Assembly (NCBI RefSeq): GCF_900113765.1
Contig: NZ_FOQO01000004.1
Location: forward strand, 248,001-312,000
Direction of reading: 5' to 3'
DNA length: 64,000 nt
Source: Parapedobacter indicus
GTDB taxonomy: Bacteria; Bacteroidota; Bacteroidia; Sphingobacteriales; Sphingobacteriaceae
Both the position numbers and the translations under genes were made by a program. Below the pieces are notes generated by a model that was given only the letters and a program-made list of their open reading frames with translations, did no database searches and had not been told where the DNA came from. How positions within the stretch are numbered: the stretch's first letter is position 1; the number at the start of each line of letters is the position of its first letter. This document shows, piece after piece, positions 34,983 to 44,069 of this stretch.

Positions 34983-35009
34983 CGGACAATAGGTGTCCGA
35001 ATACGGACA
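34983..35009. promoter_or_regulatory. Array of TGTCCG/CGGACA half-sites
   Basis: CGGACA (34983-34988), TGTCCG (34994-34999) and CGGACA (35004-35009) are spaced by 10-11 bases; the last two form a perfect inverted repeat TGTCCG-AATA-CGGACA. Position and regular spacing fit an activator binding region for the permease promoter. Confidence 0.5.
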
Positions 35010-35708
35010 GGACATGGCGTTAAGGCTTACCATTATTAACCCAAAACTGGAAAAGTTCCGGGATTTGTATAAGGACAAATTAAAACAAGAATAAAAGGTC
35101 TTAGATTGGGATAGCAGATTTAATAAGGGCTGCCACAATGGATTACCGCTGTGCCAGCCCCTCTAATCAAAAATGGATTTAACGTCAGCCAATGACAATG
35201 GGATTTCGGTTAGCTTGTATTCCGGGATGTTTTCTAAGTCTTCTGACTGAGAAACGAGATGGGATAAAAGTAGATTTGCTTCTAACTGATAAAATTGTGT
35301 TTGAAATGGTAGGTTGTTTTTTTTGTGCGCTTTGTTCTAAAATCTCGTCGATCATGTTAAAGTTAAAATGAAGTTAATATATAGTATCTAATAACTGATG
35401 CAAATATACGCTTTATTACTACATCATTTGTATGCTTAGTGTAAAAATTACACACTTAAATAACTATTGATATATATTTGTATTACAGCATTTTAATAAT
35501 CCGATTTTGAAATCCAAGAAACCTGATATATTAACCTGAAATGAAAGCATGTGGTTTACCCTGACCGAAGGAACCCGTCAGTTAATTTTGCTTTGAAAAT
35601 GAGGCTATCGGAAAATTACTGATAGGATGGCACAGTTGAAGCCGCAGGCTATAAGAGCCTTAACGTCCACATCGAGCCGATAGATCGCATGCGATAACCG
35701 CTCAATTG
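35010..35708. other. Intergenic region without a supported gene
   Basis: No reading frame with family features was found on either strand. A 26-codon frame at 35014-35094 (MALRLTIINPKLEKFRDLYK) has no ribosome binding site and no known match; it may be a gene end. The rest is AT-rich and without notable structure. Confidence 0.3.
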
Positions 35709-36179
35709 TTAAAATCCAAGTAGGTACTTTAACGTTTCACCCTGTTGTCGCTCCCGACTGATGGTAGCGCTGTTATCGCCTAACTGAAAGCCGTAATAGC
35801 CAAATTGGGCGTGATTACCTCCTTCTATCCGAACGAATTCAGTAGTGGTAGGCAGCTTACCCCTATTCGCTAAGATATTCGCCTCATTGGCCACTCCGTC
35901 ATGAGATCCGTAGATCTTCAGGACAGGTAAAGTACGGCCAGCCAGTGAAATGTCGCGCGGATGGGTGGTGCCGATCAGCACCAACTTATCGATCAGATCG
36001 GGATGTTCGTAAACGAACCGAGCGGCCATCTTTGCTCCCTGCGAATGCCCTGCAAGAATATATTTCTTAGTTGTATCGGTCAATAGGTTTAATTTTATCA
36101 GCTTATTATAGCCATACATTGCCATTCGCCCCGGCATCTGGATCAAGTACACCTGTACACCGCTGTCGGCAATGTCCAT
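35709..36179 (-). pseudogene. Alpha/beta hydrolase lacking its N-terminal part
   Basis: The 156 codons hold the nucleophile elbow ILAGHSQGAKMAARFV, the acid in KIYGSHDGVANEA and the base in EGGNHAQFGYYGFQLGD, so the catalytic triad is present. Homologues of this type (alpha/beta hydrolase family 5-like) have about 260 residues, and the first strands with the oxyanion hole are absent here. The frame begins inside the fold (DSGVQVYLIQMPGR) and the sequence upstream does not resume it. A functional shortened protein is less likely. Confidence 0.65.
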
Positions 36180-36570
36180 TTTTTCTTCATCCTCTTGAGT
36201 TCGTCGTTAGTCTGTCTATTAGTTCGCCCAATAGGGTATTTATTACATGATGACTGCCCTTTTCCATTGAGAGACAATTTTTATAGCCTAATGATGAAGA
36301 TGTCATGTCATTCGACGGTTTCGTATGCAATTTCCAATAGCCACAAAGATTGGCTCTTCAGGATTGGGAGTACCGTGCCCCTCTAATGGGAAGTACCAAT
36401 AAAATTGAGCAAATACCAACGCAGATAAAAAATATCTGCCGCTAGCCTAATTTTCCAATTTCCTGCATTATAGGTACCAAGGGTTTATCTTTTTGAGCCT
36501 AGTAAATTAATGGATACATGAGGATCCCGGAGGCCAAACACCTCCAGGACCCGATACGCTAATCCCAGTT
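36180..36570. other. Intergenic region without a supported gene
   Basis: Nothing convincing is seen between the hydrolase fragment and the SusD gene. It should contain the 3' end of the sus transcript, but no hairpin followed by T was found. Confidence 0.3.
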
Positions 36571-38304
36571 TCAATACCCTGGATTTTGTACCATACTCGG
36601 ATTGGCATTCAGCTCATCGATAGGAATCGGTTGTGCATAATCCGAATCATCGGCCCATTCGATAGCACCCCCGCGAATCTTTTCATAGTAAGCCGCCTCG
36701 CTCGCCCCTATCTTCCAGCGACATACATCGAACCACCAGTTAAACTCACCGAAAAACTCCGCCCATCTTTCGTACTTCAACGGATCATTCCGTAAGACAG
36801 GATCCGATGCCATCGTGCGGTCAGTCAGGCTTTTGTAATCGAACGGCGAAGGCTCATCAACCGCAAAGCCATATGCACGTCGTTTTACCTTATTGATATA
36901 TTCCAAAGCATCGGCGTTATTTCCTGTACGAATGAGTGTTTCCGCATAAAGCAAGTAAATATCGGCGAGTCTCAGCCACAGGATGTTGCTGCCATTTGCC
37001 CTATTTATTTCCAGCTCAGTACCATTTAGATTGATGTATTTCCGGAAACTCCATGCCTCCATATTAATTTCATTAATATCAAGATAGTGAGAGATGGGAT
37101 ATTTTGTGCCGTTAACCACCATGGAATCAACATAAGGCTGTAAACAAGCCACCCAAAGCCGTGGGTCCACTGTCTTGTCCGACTTCGCTTTCTTTGAGGC
37201 GGCAACATAGTGAGGATCTACATTTGAAACATTAGCGACTGTCGTCCCCGGAGGGAAATAGTGTCCGAGATCAAAACCAAAGCGGGTGATATTTTTTGCG
37301 TGCGGGAAGACGTTGCACCAAGCAGATGCACTTGCCGTCCCAGTTGTCGGGCTCACATAGGACGGTGAAATCATCGTCCCGATATGGGATCCCATCGAAC
37401 GGTCATCGGCACCAGGATAAGTTATATCCACATTGAGGTTCAATTCATACAACGATTCAGAATTGAATTCATGCTCGCCATTAAACATCGTGCTATATAC
37501 GTCGAACGGCACCAACGCCTTGTTACTTTGGGAAATTACCTCGTTCAACAGTACTTTTGCAGACTCCCAATCCTGTACAAAAACGTATACCTTAGCTAAG
37601 AAACCTTTCGCCGACCACTCATCCGCCTTGTGTTTATCGGGCAGCGATGTCCATGATTTACCGTCAAGCAGTTCCGCTGCAGTCACCAGATCACTGATAA
37701 TGAAATCCCACGTTTCCTTTACCGTTGCCCGCGATATTTGAGTTTCACTGAGACTATTTGCTGCTTCCGTGACTATTGGCATACCCATCTTTTCTCCGCC
37801 TACTCCATCTACAATAAATGTCTCCGCCCAGAAAGCAGTGAGGTAAAAATAATACCAAGCACGTAAAAAAAACGCCTGCCCACGGATGAGGTCGATTTCG
37901 GCTAACGCGACCTCACTGGCATTCTCTCGGACACGAGTTACTCCGGCAAGTAGGGTGTTGGCACGTTGCACTCCACGCCACAAATCAGGCCATATCTGCC
38001 TCAGAAATGCATCGTTAGGCAGCGTATTGTTCTGTCCCATCTGAATCCAGTTCGGCGACCCTTGCCAACTTAAATCGCAGGTATGATCCAGCACATAGGT
38101 ACTGTAGGGCCCGATTGCTCGTCCAAAAATCCCTCCCGCGTGCTGCGTGGCATATACGCCGGCTAACAGCTGCTCCAGGTCGTCTACCGTGTTCGGATAA
38201 TTTGCGGTTGAAATGGCTGTCGCATTGTCTATTTCGACGAAATCAGGACTACAAGAACAAACGAATGCGGACAAAAAAATCAATATGTATTTTGGTAATT
38301 TCAT
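36571..38304 (-). CDS. SusD/RagB-type nutrient-binding lipoprotein
   Basis: The 577-residue protein starts with a lipoprotein signal (ILIFLSAFVCSCSPDF) and has the SusD order of TPR-like helices: LLAGVYATQHAG, IRGQAFFLRAWYYFYLTAFW, WSAKGFLAKVYVFVQDWESAKVLL, RLADIYLLYAETLIRTGN and the end INANPSMVQNPGY. It sits on the surface and forms the lid of the SusC channel encoded 11 bases upstream. The substrate is not predictable; polysaccharide fragments or peptides are typical. Confidence 0.9.
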   Translation of the reverse strand: MKLPKYILIFLSAFVCSCSPDFVEIDNATAISTANYPNTVDDLEQLLAGVYATQHAGGIFGRAIGPYSTYVLDHTCDLSWQGSPNWIQMGQNNTLPNDAFLRQIWPDLWRGVQRANTLLAGVTRVRENASEVALAEIDLIRGQAFFLRAWYYFYLTAFWAETFIVDGVGGEKMGMPIVTEAANSLSETQISRATVKETWDFIISDLVTAAELLDGKSWTSLPDKHKADEWSAKGFLAKVYVFVQDWESAKVLLNEVISQSNKALVPFDVYSTMFNGEHEFNSESLYELNLNVDITYPGADDRSMGSHIGTMISPSYVSPTTGTASASAWCNVFPHAKNITRFGFDLGHYFPPGTTVANVSNVDPHYVAASKKAKSDKTVDPRLWVACLQPYVDSMVVNGTKYPISHYLDINEINMEAWSFRKYINLNGTELEINRANGSNILWLRLADIYLLYAETLIRTGNNADALEYINKVKRRAYGFAVDEPSPFDYKSLTDRTMASDPVLRNDPLKYERWAEFFGEFNWWFDVCRWKIGASEAAYYEKIRGGAIEWADDSDYAQPIPIDELNANPSMVQNPGY

Positions 38305-38315
38305 GTTTTATCTTT

Positions 38316-41300
38316 TTAGAAGTTCAAATTCACGCCGGCCGAGAACAGACGGGTGCGCGGATACGAATTAATTGCATCAATTCCCCGGGCAGTTGTCCCA
38401 TTCCTTCCAAGCACCTCAGGGTCAAGCCCGCTATAGTTTGTCAGCGTAAAAAGGTTCTGTGCCTGCACGTATATTTTCAGATTGGAAATCCGCAACGCCT
38501 TCGTGAGTGCGTCATTGAATGTATAGCCAACCTCCAGATTCCGAAGTTTTAGAAACGATCCATCTTCCACAAAATAACTGGAGACCCGACCGTAATTCGA
38601 GTTGGGATCGCGCGAAAACGAACCGTTTTCATTCGTCACTCCCACCCTTGGCTGATCCGTAAGACCATTTCCATTGAAAAACGAGGCATTGAAGATATCC
38701 TTGGTCGTATTATAATCTCCATACATGTATTCCGTAACGTGCTTATTTCCGTTATAAACGTCTACGCCTGCCACACCCTGTAATAGTGCAACCAGTTCCA
38801 AGCCGCGCCAGCCTAGATTTAGCGTAACTCCGTAGATCATCTTCGGCCATGGATTGCCGATAAATGTCTTATCAGCCGTCGTGATTCGCCCATCTCCGTT
38901 GATATCCTTGTACCTGAGGTCGCCAGCCGCCGTGCCAGCATTTTGGTAGAAAAGACTTTGGTTTCCGGTGGCCTGCCGGGCTTGCTCATTAAGCGAAGTG
39001 ACTTCTTCGTTGTTCTGAAAAACACCTTCGACCTGATAGCCGTAAAATTGGCTCATGGGATAGCCCACTTCGGTACGTCCGGCGTTTCCATCAAGGTCTG
39101 CGCTAGCGGAGCCGTCACTGATAGGGTTATTGTTTGTGCCGTCAAGCTGCTTCACCAGATTCCGGTTGAACGATGCATTTGCGGCAACGGCGTAGCTGAC
39201 CTCTCCCGCTTTACCTTGATAATCCACAGCGAGTTCTACACCTTTGTTGCTCATCTGCCCGATATTGGTAAACACGGAGGTATTCCCGAAACCTGCGGAT
39301 TGGGCTACAGGCACACGGTATATCATTCCCTGTGTCTGCCGGCTGTACCAATCTACCGTAAAATTTAAGGAGTTTTTGAGTAGCCCTATGTCCAGCCCGA
39401 TATCGGTTTGGAGCACGGTCTCCCATCGGATGTGTTGATTGGCAAGTTGTGCGGTTAACGCATAGCCTTTAAATCGCGAGCCATCTGCCAACCCCATACT
39501 ATTCGTGCCGCCCGCGCCCCCATAAGATACTTGATACGTGTATTGCGGGATATTACTGGTGCTGCCTAATTTTCCATAACTGGCCCGGAACTTCAGATTA
39601 CTGATGTGTGGGATATTGTCTTTAATGAATTGTTCTTCACTCGCCCGCCATCCTATTGACCCTGATGGAAACACACCGAACCGGTTGGCGGGCCCAAAGC
39701 GATCAGATCCGTCACGACGGATGTTGAACGATGCCAGATACTTGTCGGCAAATACGTAATTGACACGTCCGAATTGGGAAAGCAAGCGGGTTTGAGGAAA
39801 CTCCCCTCCACTGGCTACATAGCTACTGGGATTGTTTGATAACGCAAAATTATAAGTCACATAGGGAAACCCTTGCGCCTCAGCGTGCAGCGAGGTGAGA
39901 TCGGAACGGTAGGCTTCATAACCTGCCATCGCTTTGAAGCTGTGCTGCCCGATCGCTTTATCATAGGTTAGCACGAAATTGGCGGTCAAATTGCGTTGAT
40001 TATCGTTGTCGCGAATCAGCGCTGCTACATGGTTAACTAAGATTCCGTAGTCATATGCCTCATTAAACCGCCTGTTGCTTATGCTGAAAATCGATAAACC
40101 GAACGTGGAGCGGAAGTTCAATCCGGGAAGAATGTTCCAGTCGGCATACACATTGCCCTCCAAGGCATAGGTTTTATTCAGTATGTGATTCAAATATTCT
40201 TGACCTACCGGGTTGGGACCTCCGAAAAAGCCACCGGTCTTACCCCATCCACCATAGGGGTTGGAAGCATCACGCAACGGAACTACTGGCGCCGATCGGA
40301 ACGGATACGTCGTGCTAACCGTGGGATTAGTAGTGGTTGCCCAAGCGTATAACGTCTCGCCCACCTTGAAATTATCCGTTATATTGAAATCCGCATTGGA
40401 ACGGAGGCCGAACCGTTTAAATGAGTTATCGATGATTGTTCCGTCCTCTTGGAGATAATTCGCGGACAGGTAGTAATTTGTCTTGGTGGTGGCGCCGGAA
40501 AGTGACAGCGAGTAACTTTGCTCTGCACCTTTCTTGTACAGCGAGTTGACCCAGTCATGATCTGGCAACGATGCGGGGTCTCCCCAATTGCTTGTAGCCA
40601 CACCGAAATTGGTTTTTGCAATATAGTAGTCTGGTGTCCGGAGCATTTCGAACAGATTTAAAGATTCGCGTACGCCGTAGTTTGCGCTAAAGTTTATGTC
40701 CATCCGGTCGTGTACATCCCCTCGCTTTGTAGTAATCAACACTACACCTCCCGCAGCCTGCGCTCCATATATAGAAGCTGCGCTGGCGTCTTTTAAAATT
40801 TCAATGGACGCGATGTCCTGTAAATTAAAATTGCTTCCTGCCGACATTCGTACGCCGTCTACTATGTATAGAGGTGCCATTCCGCCGATGGATCCGACGC
40901 CCCTTATTACGATGTCTGAATTCGAGCCCGGAGCGCCGTCATTGCGTGTCACCTGCACGCCTGCTGCACGCCCCTGTAACGCCTCATTAATGCTGCGGAC
41001 CGGGAGATTCTGTATATCTTTTGATTTTACGGAAACAACCGCGCCGGTCATGTCCGACCGACGTTGCGTACCGTAGCCGACGACGACAACCTCGTCTAAA
41101 TCACTCACCGTCGCTTTCAATGACACGTTGATGACGGTCCTGCTTCCAATAGCTGATTCGGCTGCTTCAAATCCAATGGCACTATAAGTTAATGCCATTC
41201 CATTTTCAGGGATGTCAATTTCGTAAATACCATTGACATCAGTCGTGGAGACTACGTTTGTTCCCTTTACTCGAACCGTTACCCCTTCCAAAGGGTTGGC

Positions 41301-41741
41301 CTGTTCATCGGTAATCCGACCGGTAATGGTACGTCGTTGGATTTCTTCGGGAATAGGGTCTGACGGTTGGTTAGGTCCGGAAGTGCTGCCGGATCGCGTG
41401 ATGATAATTGTCTTGTCTTCGATGTACCATTCAAGATTTTTCCGGGCCAAAATGGCCTCCATCGCATCGTCCAGCGTCGCGTTCCGAATGTCAATATTGA
41501 CGCGCGTTTCAGCAATGTGCTCTCCTAAAAAGAAAAACGAAAAACCTTGCTGCCGTTTCAGCTTATGCATTACCTCTTGCAGCGCAACATTGCGGGCGCT
41601 TAAGGTAATTTTTTGTGCCTTGGATTCGGCAACAACTTGCAATACGAATACGGTACTGAGAAAAACCGTCAATTTCATCATGAGAATGAATCGGTAAAAT
41701 AAGGGATGAAGATCCCCCTTCACGCATTGTGAAAAAGTCAT
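38316..41741 (-). CDS. SusC/RagA-type TonB-dependent receptor with STN domain
   Basis: The 1141-residue protein has a signal peptide (MKLTVFLSTVFVLQVVAESKAQ), an STN secretin/TonB short domain (45-105) that can signal to an anti-sigma factor, a carboxypeptidase-D-like beta domain (130-215), the plug with VVVGYGTQRRSDMTGAVVSV and a long outer-membrane barrel ending in LFSAGVNLNF. It imports a polymer-derived substrate with the SusD partner. The STN domain and the neighbouring FecR/ECF genes indicate trans-envelope control. Confidence 0.93.
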   Translation of the reverse strand: MTFSQCVKGDLHPLFYRFILMMKLTVFLSTVFVLQVVAESKAQKITLSARNVALQEVMHKLKRQQGFSFFFLGEHIAETRVNIDIRNATLDDAMEAILARKNLEWYIEDKTIIITRSGSTSGPNQPSDPIPEEIQRRTITGRITDEQANPLEGVTVRVKGTNVVSTTDVNGIYEIDIPENGMALTYSAIGFEAAESAIGSRTVINVSLKATVSDLDEVVVVGYGTQRRSDMTGAVVSVKSKDIQNLPVRSINEALQGRAAGVQVTRNDGAPGSNSDIVIRGVGSIGGMAPLYIVDGVRMSAGSNFNLQDIASIEILKDASAASIYGAQAAGGVVLITTKRGDVHDRMDINFSANYGVRESLNLFEMLRTPDYYIAKTNFGVATSNWGDPASLPDHDWVNSLYKKGAEQSYSLSLSGATTKTNYYLSANYLQEDGTIIDNSFKRFGLRSNADFNITDNFKVGETLYAWATTTNPTVSTTYPFRSAPVVPLRDASNPYGGWGKTGGFFGGPNPVGQEYLNHILNKTYALEGNVYADWNILPGLNFRSTFGLSIFSISNRRFNEAYDYGILVNHVAALIRDNDNQRNLTANFVLTYDKAIGQHSFKAMAGYEAYRSDLTSLHAEAQGFPYVTYNFALSNNPSSYVASGGEFPQTRLLSQFGRVNYVFADKYLASFNIRRDGSDRFGPANRFGVFPSGSIGWRASEEQFIKDNIPHISNLKFRASYGKLGSTSNIPQYTYQVSYGGAGGTNSMGLADGSRFKGYALTAQLANQHIRWETVLQTDIGLDIGLLKNSLNFTVDWYSRQTQGMIYRVPVAQSAGFGNTSVFTNIGQMSNKGVELAVDYQGKAGEVSYAVAANASFNRNLVKQLDGTNNNPISDGSASADLDGNAGRTEVGYPMSQFYGYQVEGVFQNNEEVTSLNEQARQATGNQSLFYQNAGTAAGDLRYKDINGDGRITTADKTFIGNPWPKMIYGVTLNLGWRGLELVALLQGVAGVDVYNGNKHVTEYMYGDYNTTKDIFNASFFNGNGLTDQPRVGVTNENGSFSRDPNSNYGRVSSYFVEDGSFLKLRNLEVGYTFNDALTKALRISNLKIYVQAQNLFTLTNYSGLDPEVLGRNGTTARGIDAINSYPRTRLFSAGVNLNF

Positions 41742-41820
41742 ATATTTGTCCTGTTTGGATGGTTAAATAAATTGGTTAAATCCTTCTAGCGATATTAGGT
41801 GTTTGCTATCCAAACACTTC

Positions 41821-41846
41821 CCGGATGGTGTTGTAGCGCCATCCGG
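41821..41846. promoter_or_regulatory. Hairpin in the leader between FecR and SusC
   Basis: CCGGATGG pairs with CCATCCGG around a 10-base loop. It lacks a T run, so it is not a standard terminator; it may be a leader structure of the susC transcript or a processing site. Confidence 0.35.
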
Positions 41847-41966
41847 ATTCTTCGCATCCATAAAAATATTTATAGGTTATCCGGGTGCTGTTTTCATTCT
41901 TTCTTTAGTTTAATTGGTTATTTTATTGCGTTTAATTGGTAACAAAGGCTAATAAAGAGTTATGTG

Positions 41967-43091
41967 TTAATCGTGTCCAATAATAAGTTGATTTCTGCCT
42001 CCCTTATGGACAACCTGGAATTCAAGCCCTGCTTTATCCAGGATTTTCAATAACGAGCCCAAGGTCTTGTCTCGTTCAATTTCGCCATAAAACGCGATCT
42101 TAGGAACTTGACTGCGATAAACCACCTCAATATCGTACCATCGACTTAGTTGCGCAAATGCAACTTCTGGGGAATCTCCGTTAAAATAGAAATTTCCTTC
42201 TTTCCACGCAGAATATTGTCCAACGTTTACCTTTTCGATGCTAACCGATGCCGAATCGACAATTGACTGTTGTCCCGGATGGAGGATTACGGCATCATAA
42301 CCATCGGGTTGGACGCGTACTTTTCCCGTTATCAGGGTTGTCTGGATAGCGGCGTCGTTTGCATAAGCCGAGACGTTAAACTCAGTACCAACTACCTCGA
42401 TTAATTGACCCCGGGTAACGAGCCTGAATGGCTTCTCCGAATCTTTGGCTACTGCAAAATATGCTTCTCCTTCAACTTCAACCTGACGATACTTGCCGGT
42501 GAATTTGCCGGGGTAGCGCAATGTCGACTCCGCATTAAGCCATACTTCTGTTCCATCATCAAGGACGACCCGATACTGCCCACCACGAGGGGTGGAAATT
42601 GTCATTGTATTGCTGGCATCACCGGAGGCGGTGTTTCTTTCTGATAGGACTTCACGACCATCCAGATAGGTGACAGCGTCTCCTACCACGATACCGTTCA
42701 TCCCTTCATCAAGTTTTATGCTGCGCCCATCGGCAAACGTCAAAGTGGCTCGGTTGCCGCCGGGTTGGATCTCTTCGATGGCAACGGTAGCATCCAACGT
42801 TTGTTGCCTATCGTCTACAAGGAAATACACGACGATTGCGGTCAAAACAGCGGCGGCCGCGTAGGGAATCCATCTACGGAGATAATTTACTTTCGACCGG
42901 TTATTTAGCCGTGCCCATACCCGCTTTTGTACCCCGGATTCGTCTTCACCTATCACTTTAGGCAACTCACTAGCATATTTTGTATACCACGATTCGATCA
43001 CTGCACGCTCTTCAGGTGTAGCTGTACCTTTTCGGTATTTATGCAATAGCTTTATACCTCGTACTAAATTAGGATCCTTTTCTTCCATCAT
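41967..43091 (-). CDS. FecR-type anti-sigma factor/regulator
   Basis: The 374-residue protein has an N-terminal cytoplasmic part with CXX-free helices, one membrane helix (WIPYAAAAVLTAIVVYFLV, about 85-103) and a periplasmic FecR domain with MTISTPRGGQYRVVLDDGTEVWLNAESTLRYPGKF. It passes the signal from the SusC STN domain to the ECF sigma factor encoded next to it. The C-terminal 70 residues (DSPEVAFAQLSRWYDIEVVY) are the usual STN-binding extension. Confidence 0.9.
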   Translation of the reverse strand: MMEEKDPNLVRGIKLLHKYRKGTATPEERAVIESWYTKYASELPKVIGEDESGVQKRVWARLNNRSKVNYLRRWIPYAAAAVLTAIVVYFLVDDRQQTLDATVAIEEIQPGGNRATLTFADGRSIKLDEGMNGIVVGDAVTYLDGREVLSERNTASGDASNTMTISTPRGGQYRVVLDDGTEVWLNAESTLRYPGKFTGKYRQVEVEGEAYFAVAKDSEKPFRLVTRGQLIEVVGTEFNVSAYANDAAIQTTLITGKVRVQPDGYDAVILHPGQQSIVDSASVSIEKVNVGQYSAWKEGNFYFNGDSPEVAFAQLSRWYDIEVVYRSQVPKIAFYGEIERDKTLGSLLKILDKAGLEFQVVHKGGRNQLIIGHD

Positions 43092-43169
43092 TAACTATAA
43101 GTAAGCTGAAAGAAGAAAATGTGTAAGATTTTTTTTTCTTTGCTGAAAAATAGCCTTGAATGGACTTTC

Positions 43170-43763
43170 TTAGATCATTGCAACAAGAAATCGAAGTGTA
43201 GAAAAGGATAACCCCAGGCGTCTGAGACGATTGCGTAGAATATGAAGTGCGTTGCTTACCTGTTTTCTGACAGTGTGTTCCGTTACTTTTAGTTGCTCGG
43301 CAATTTCCTTGTACGATAGTTCTTCGCGATGGCGGAGTTCAAAGATCGCACGCATCTTACCTGGCAACCGGCTGATTTCTTCTTCGATGATGCGGGCTAA
43401 CTCCTTGTCTCGCAATAGTTGGTCCGGCATCACTTCTCCCGACTCTTCAAACGCGCCCAATGAACGGAGATGATCTTCACGTACTTTGTGATAAGCCAAG
43501 CGGTTGAGTACTTTATTCCGCAGCATGCCATAAAGGAATGCGGATAAGGTACCCACGAGATTCAGGTCACCTACCCTTCCCCATAAGGTAGAAAAAGTAT
43601 CCTGAAGTATGTCTTCGGCTTCTTCTTCGGAATGAAGCATCCGCAATGCATGACGGTACAAAAGCAGCCAATACCGATCGTAGATTTCTGTCATTGCCCG
43701 GGTATCTCCACCTTCTAGCAATCGCAGGAGCTCTGGGTCAGTATAGTGGCTGAAATCTTCCAT
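43170..43763 (-). CDS. ECF-type RNA polymerase sigma factor
   Basis: The ATG at 43763 (MEDFSHYTDPELLRLLEGGD) begins the conserved part; 28 further upstream codons have no family pattern. Region 2 is seen in MTEIYDRYWLLLYRHALRMLHSEEEAEDILQDTFSTLW and region 4 in MRAIFELRHREELSYKEIAEQLKVTEHTVRKQVSNAL. The 197 residues are normal for ECF factors of this SusC-linked type. It probably transcribes the susC gene after FecR releases it. Confidence 0.9.
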   Translation of the reverse strand: MEDFSHYTDPELLRLLEGGDTRAMTEIYDRYWLLLYRHALRMLHSEEEAEDILQDTFSTLWGRVGDLNLVGTLSAFLYGMLRNKVLNRLAYHKVREDHLRSLGAFEESGEVMPDQLLRDKELARIIEEEISRLPGKMRAIFELRHREELSYKEIAEQLKVTEHTVRKQVSNALHILRNRLRRLGLSFSTLRFLVAMI

Positions 43764-44069
43764 TGTATATGACTCGAATAAACGCAAACTTAGGAATTCT
43801 TTCCTTTTTTGAAAGAATGCGCATAGTGGAAAATTGACGATTTTCATTCTTTGGTCATCTTATGTGCTACATTCAAATAAGAGCGCCTAATGTTATGCGT
43901 CAATAAAAATCCGCTTTCGGCAGCATGTGTCAACGAATATTCTTCCAAATCCGATATTTTGCATTAATTTCCCAAAATAATAGTACTTTTATAACAGCTA
44001 ATCATTATAAAGCACGGGGCTAACTGTATAAACAGGGCAATTATTAATACATCCGCTCGACAGGACACG

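Noticed and set aside
35014..35094. 26-codon frame MALRLTIINPKLEKFRDLYK
   Set aside because: Too short, no ribosome binding site, no recognisable family.
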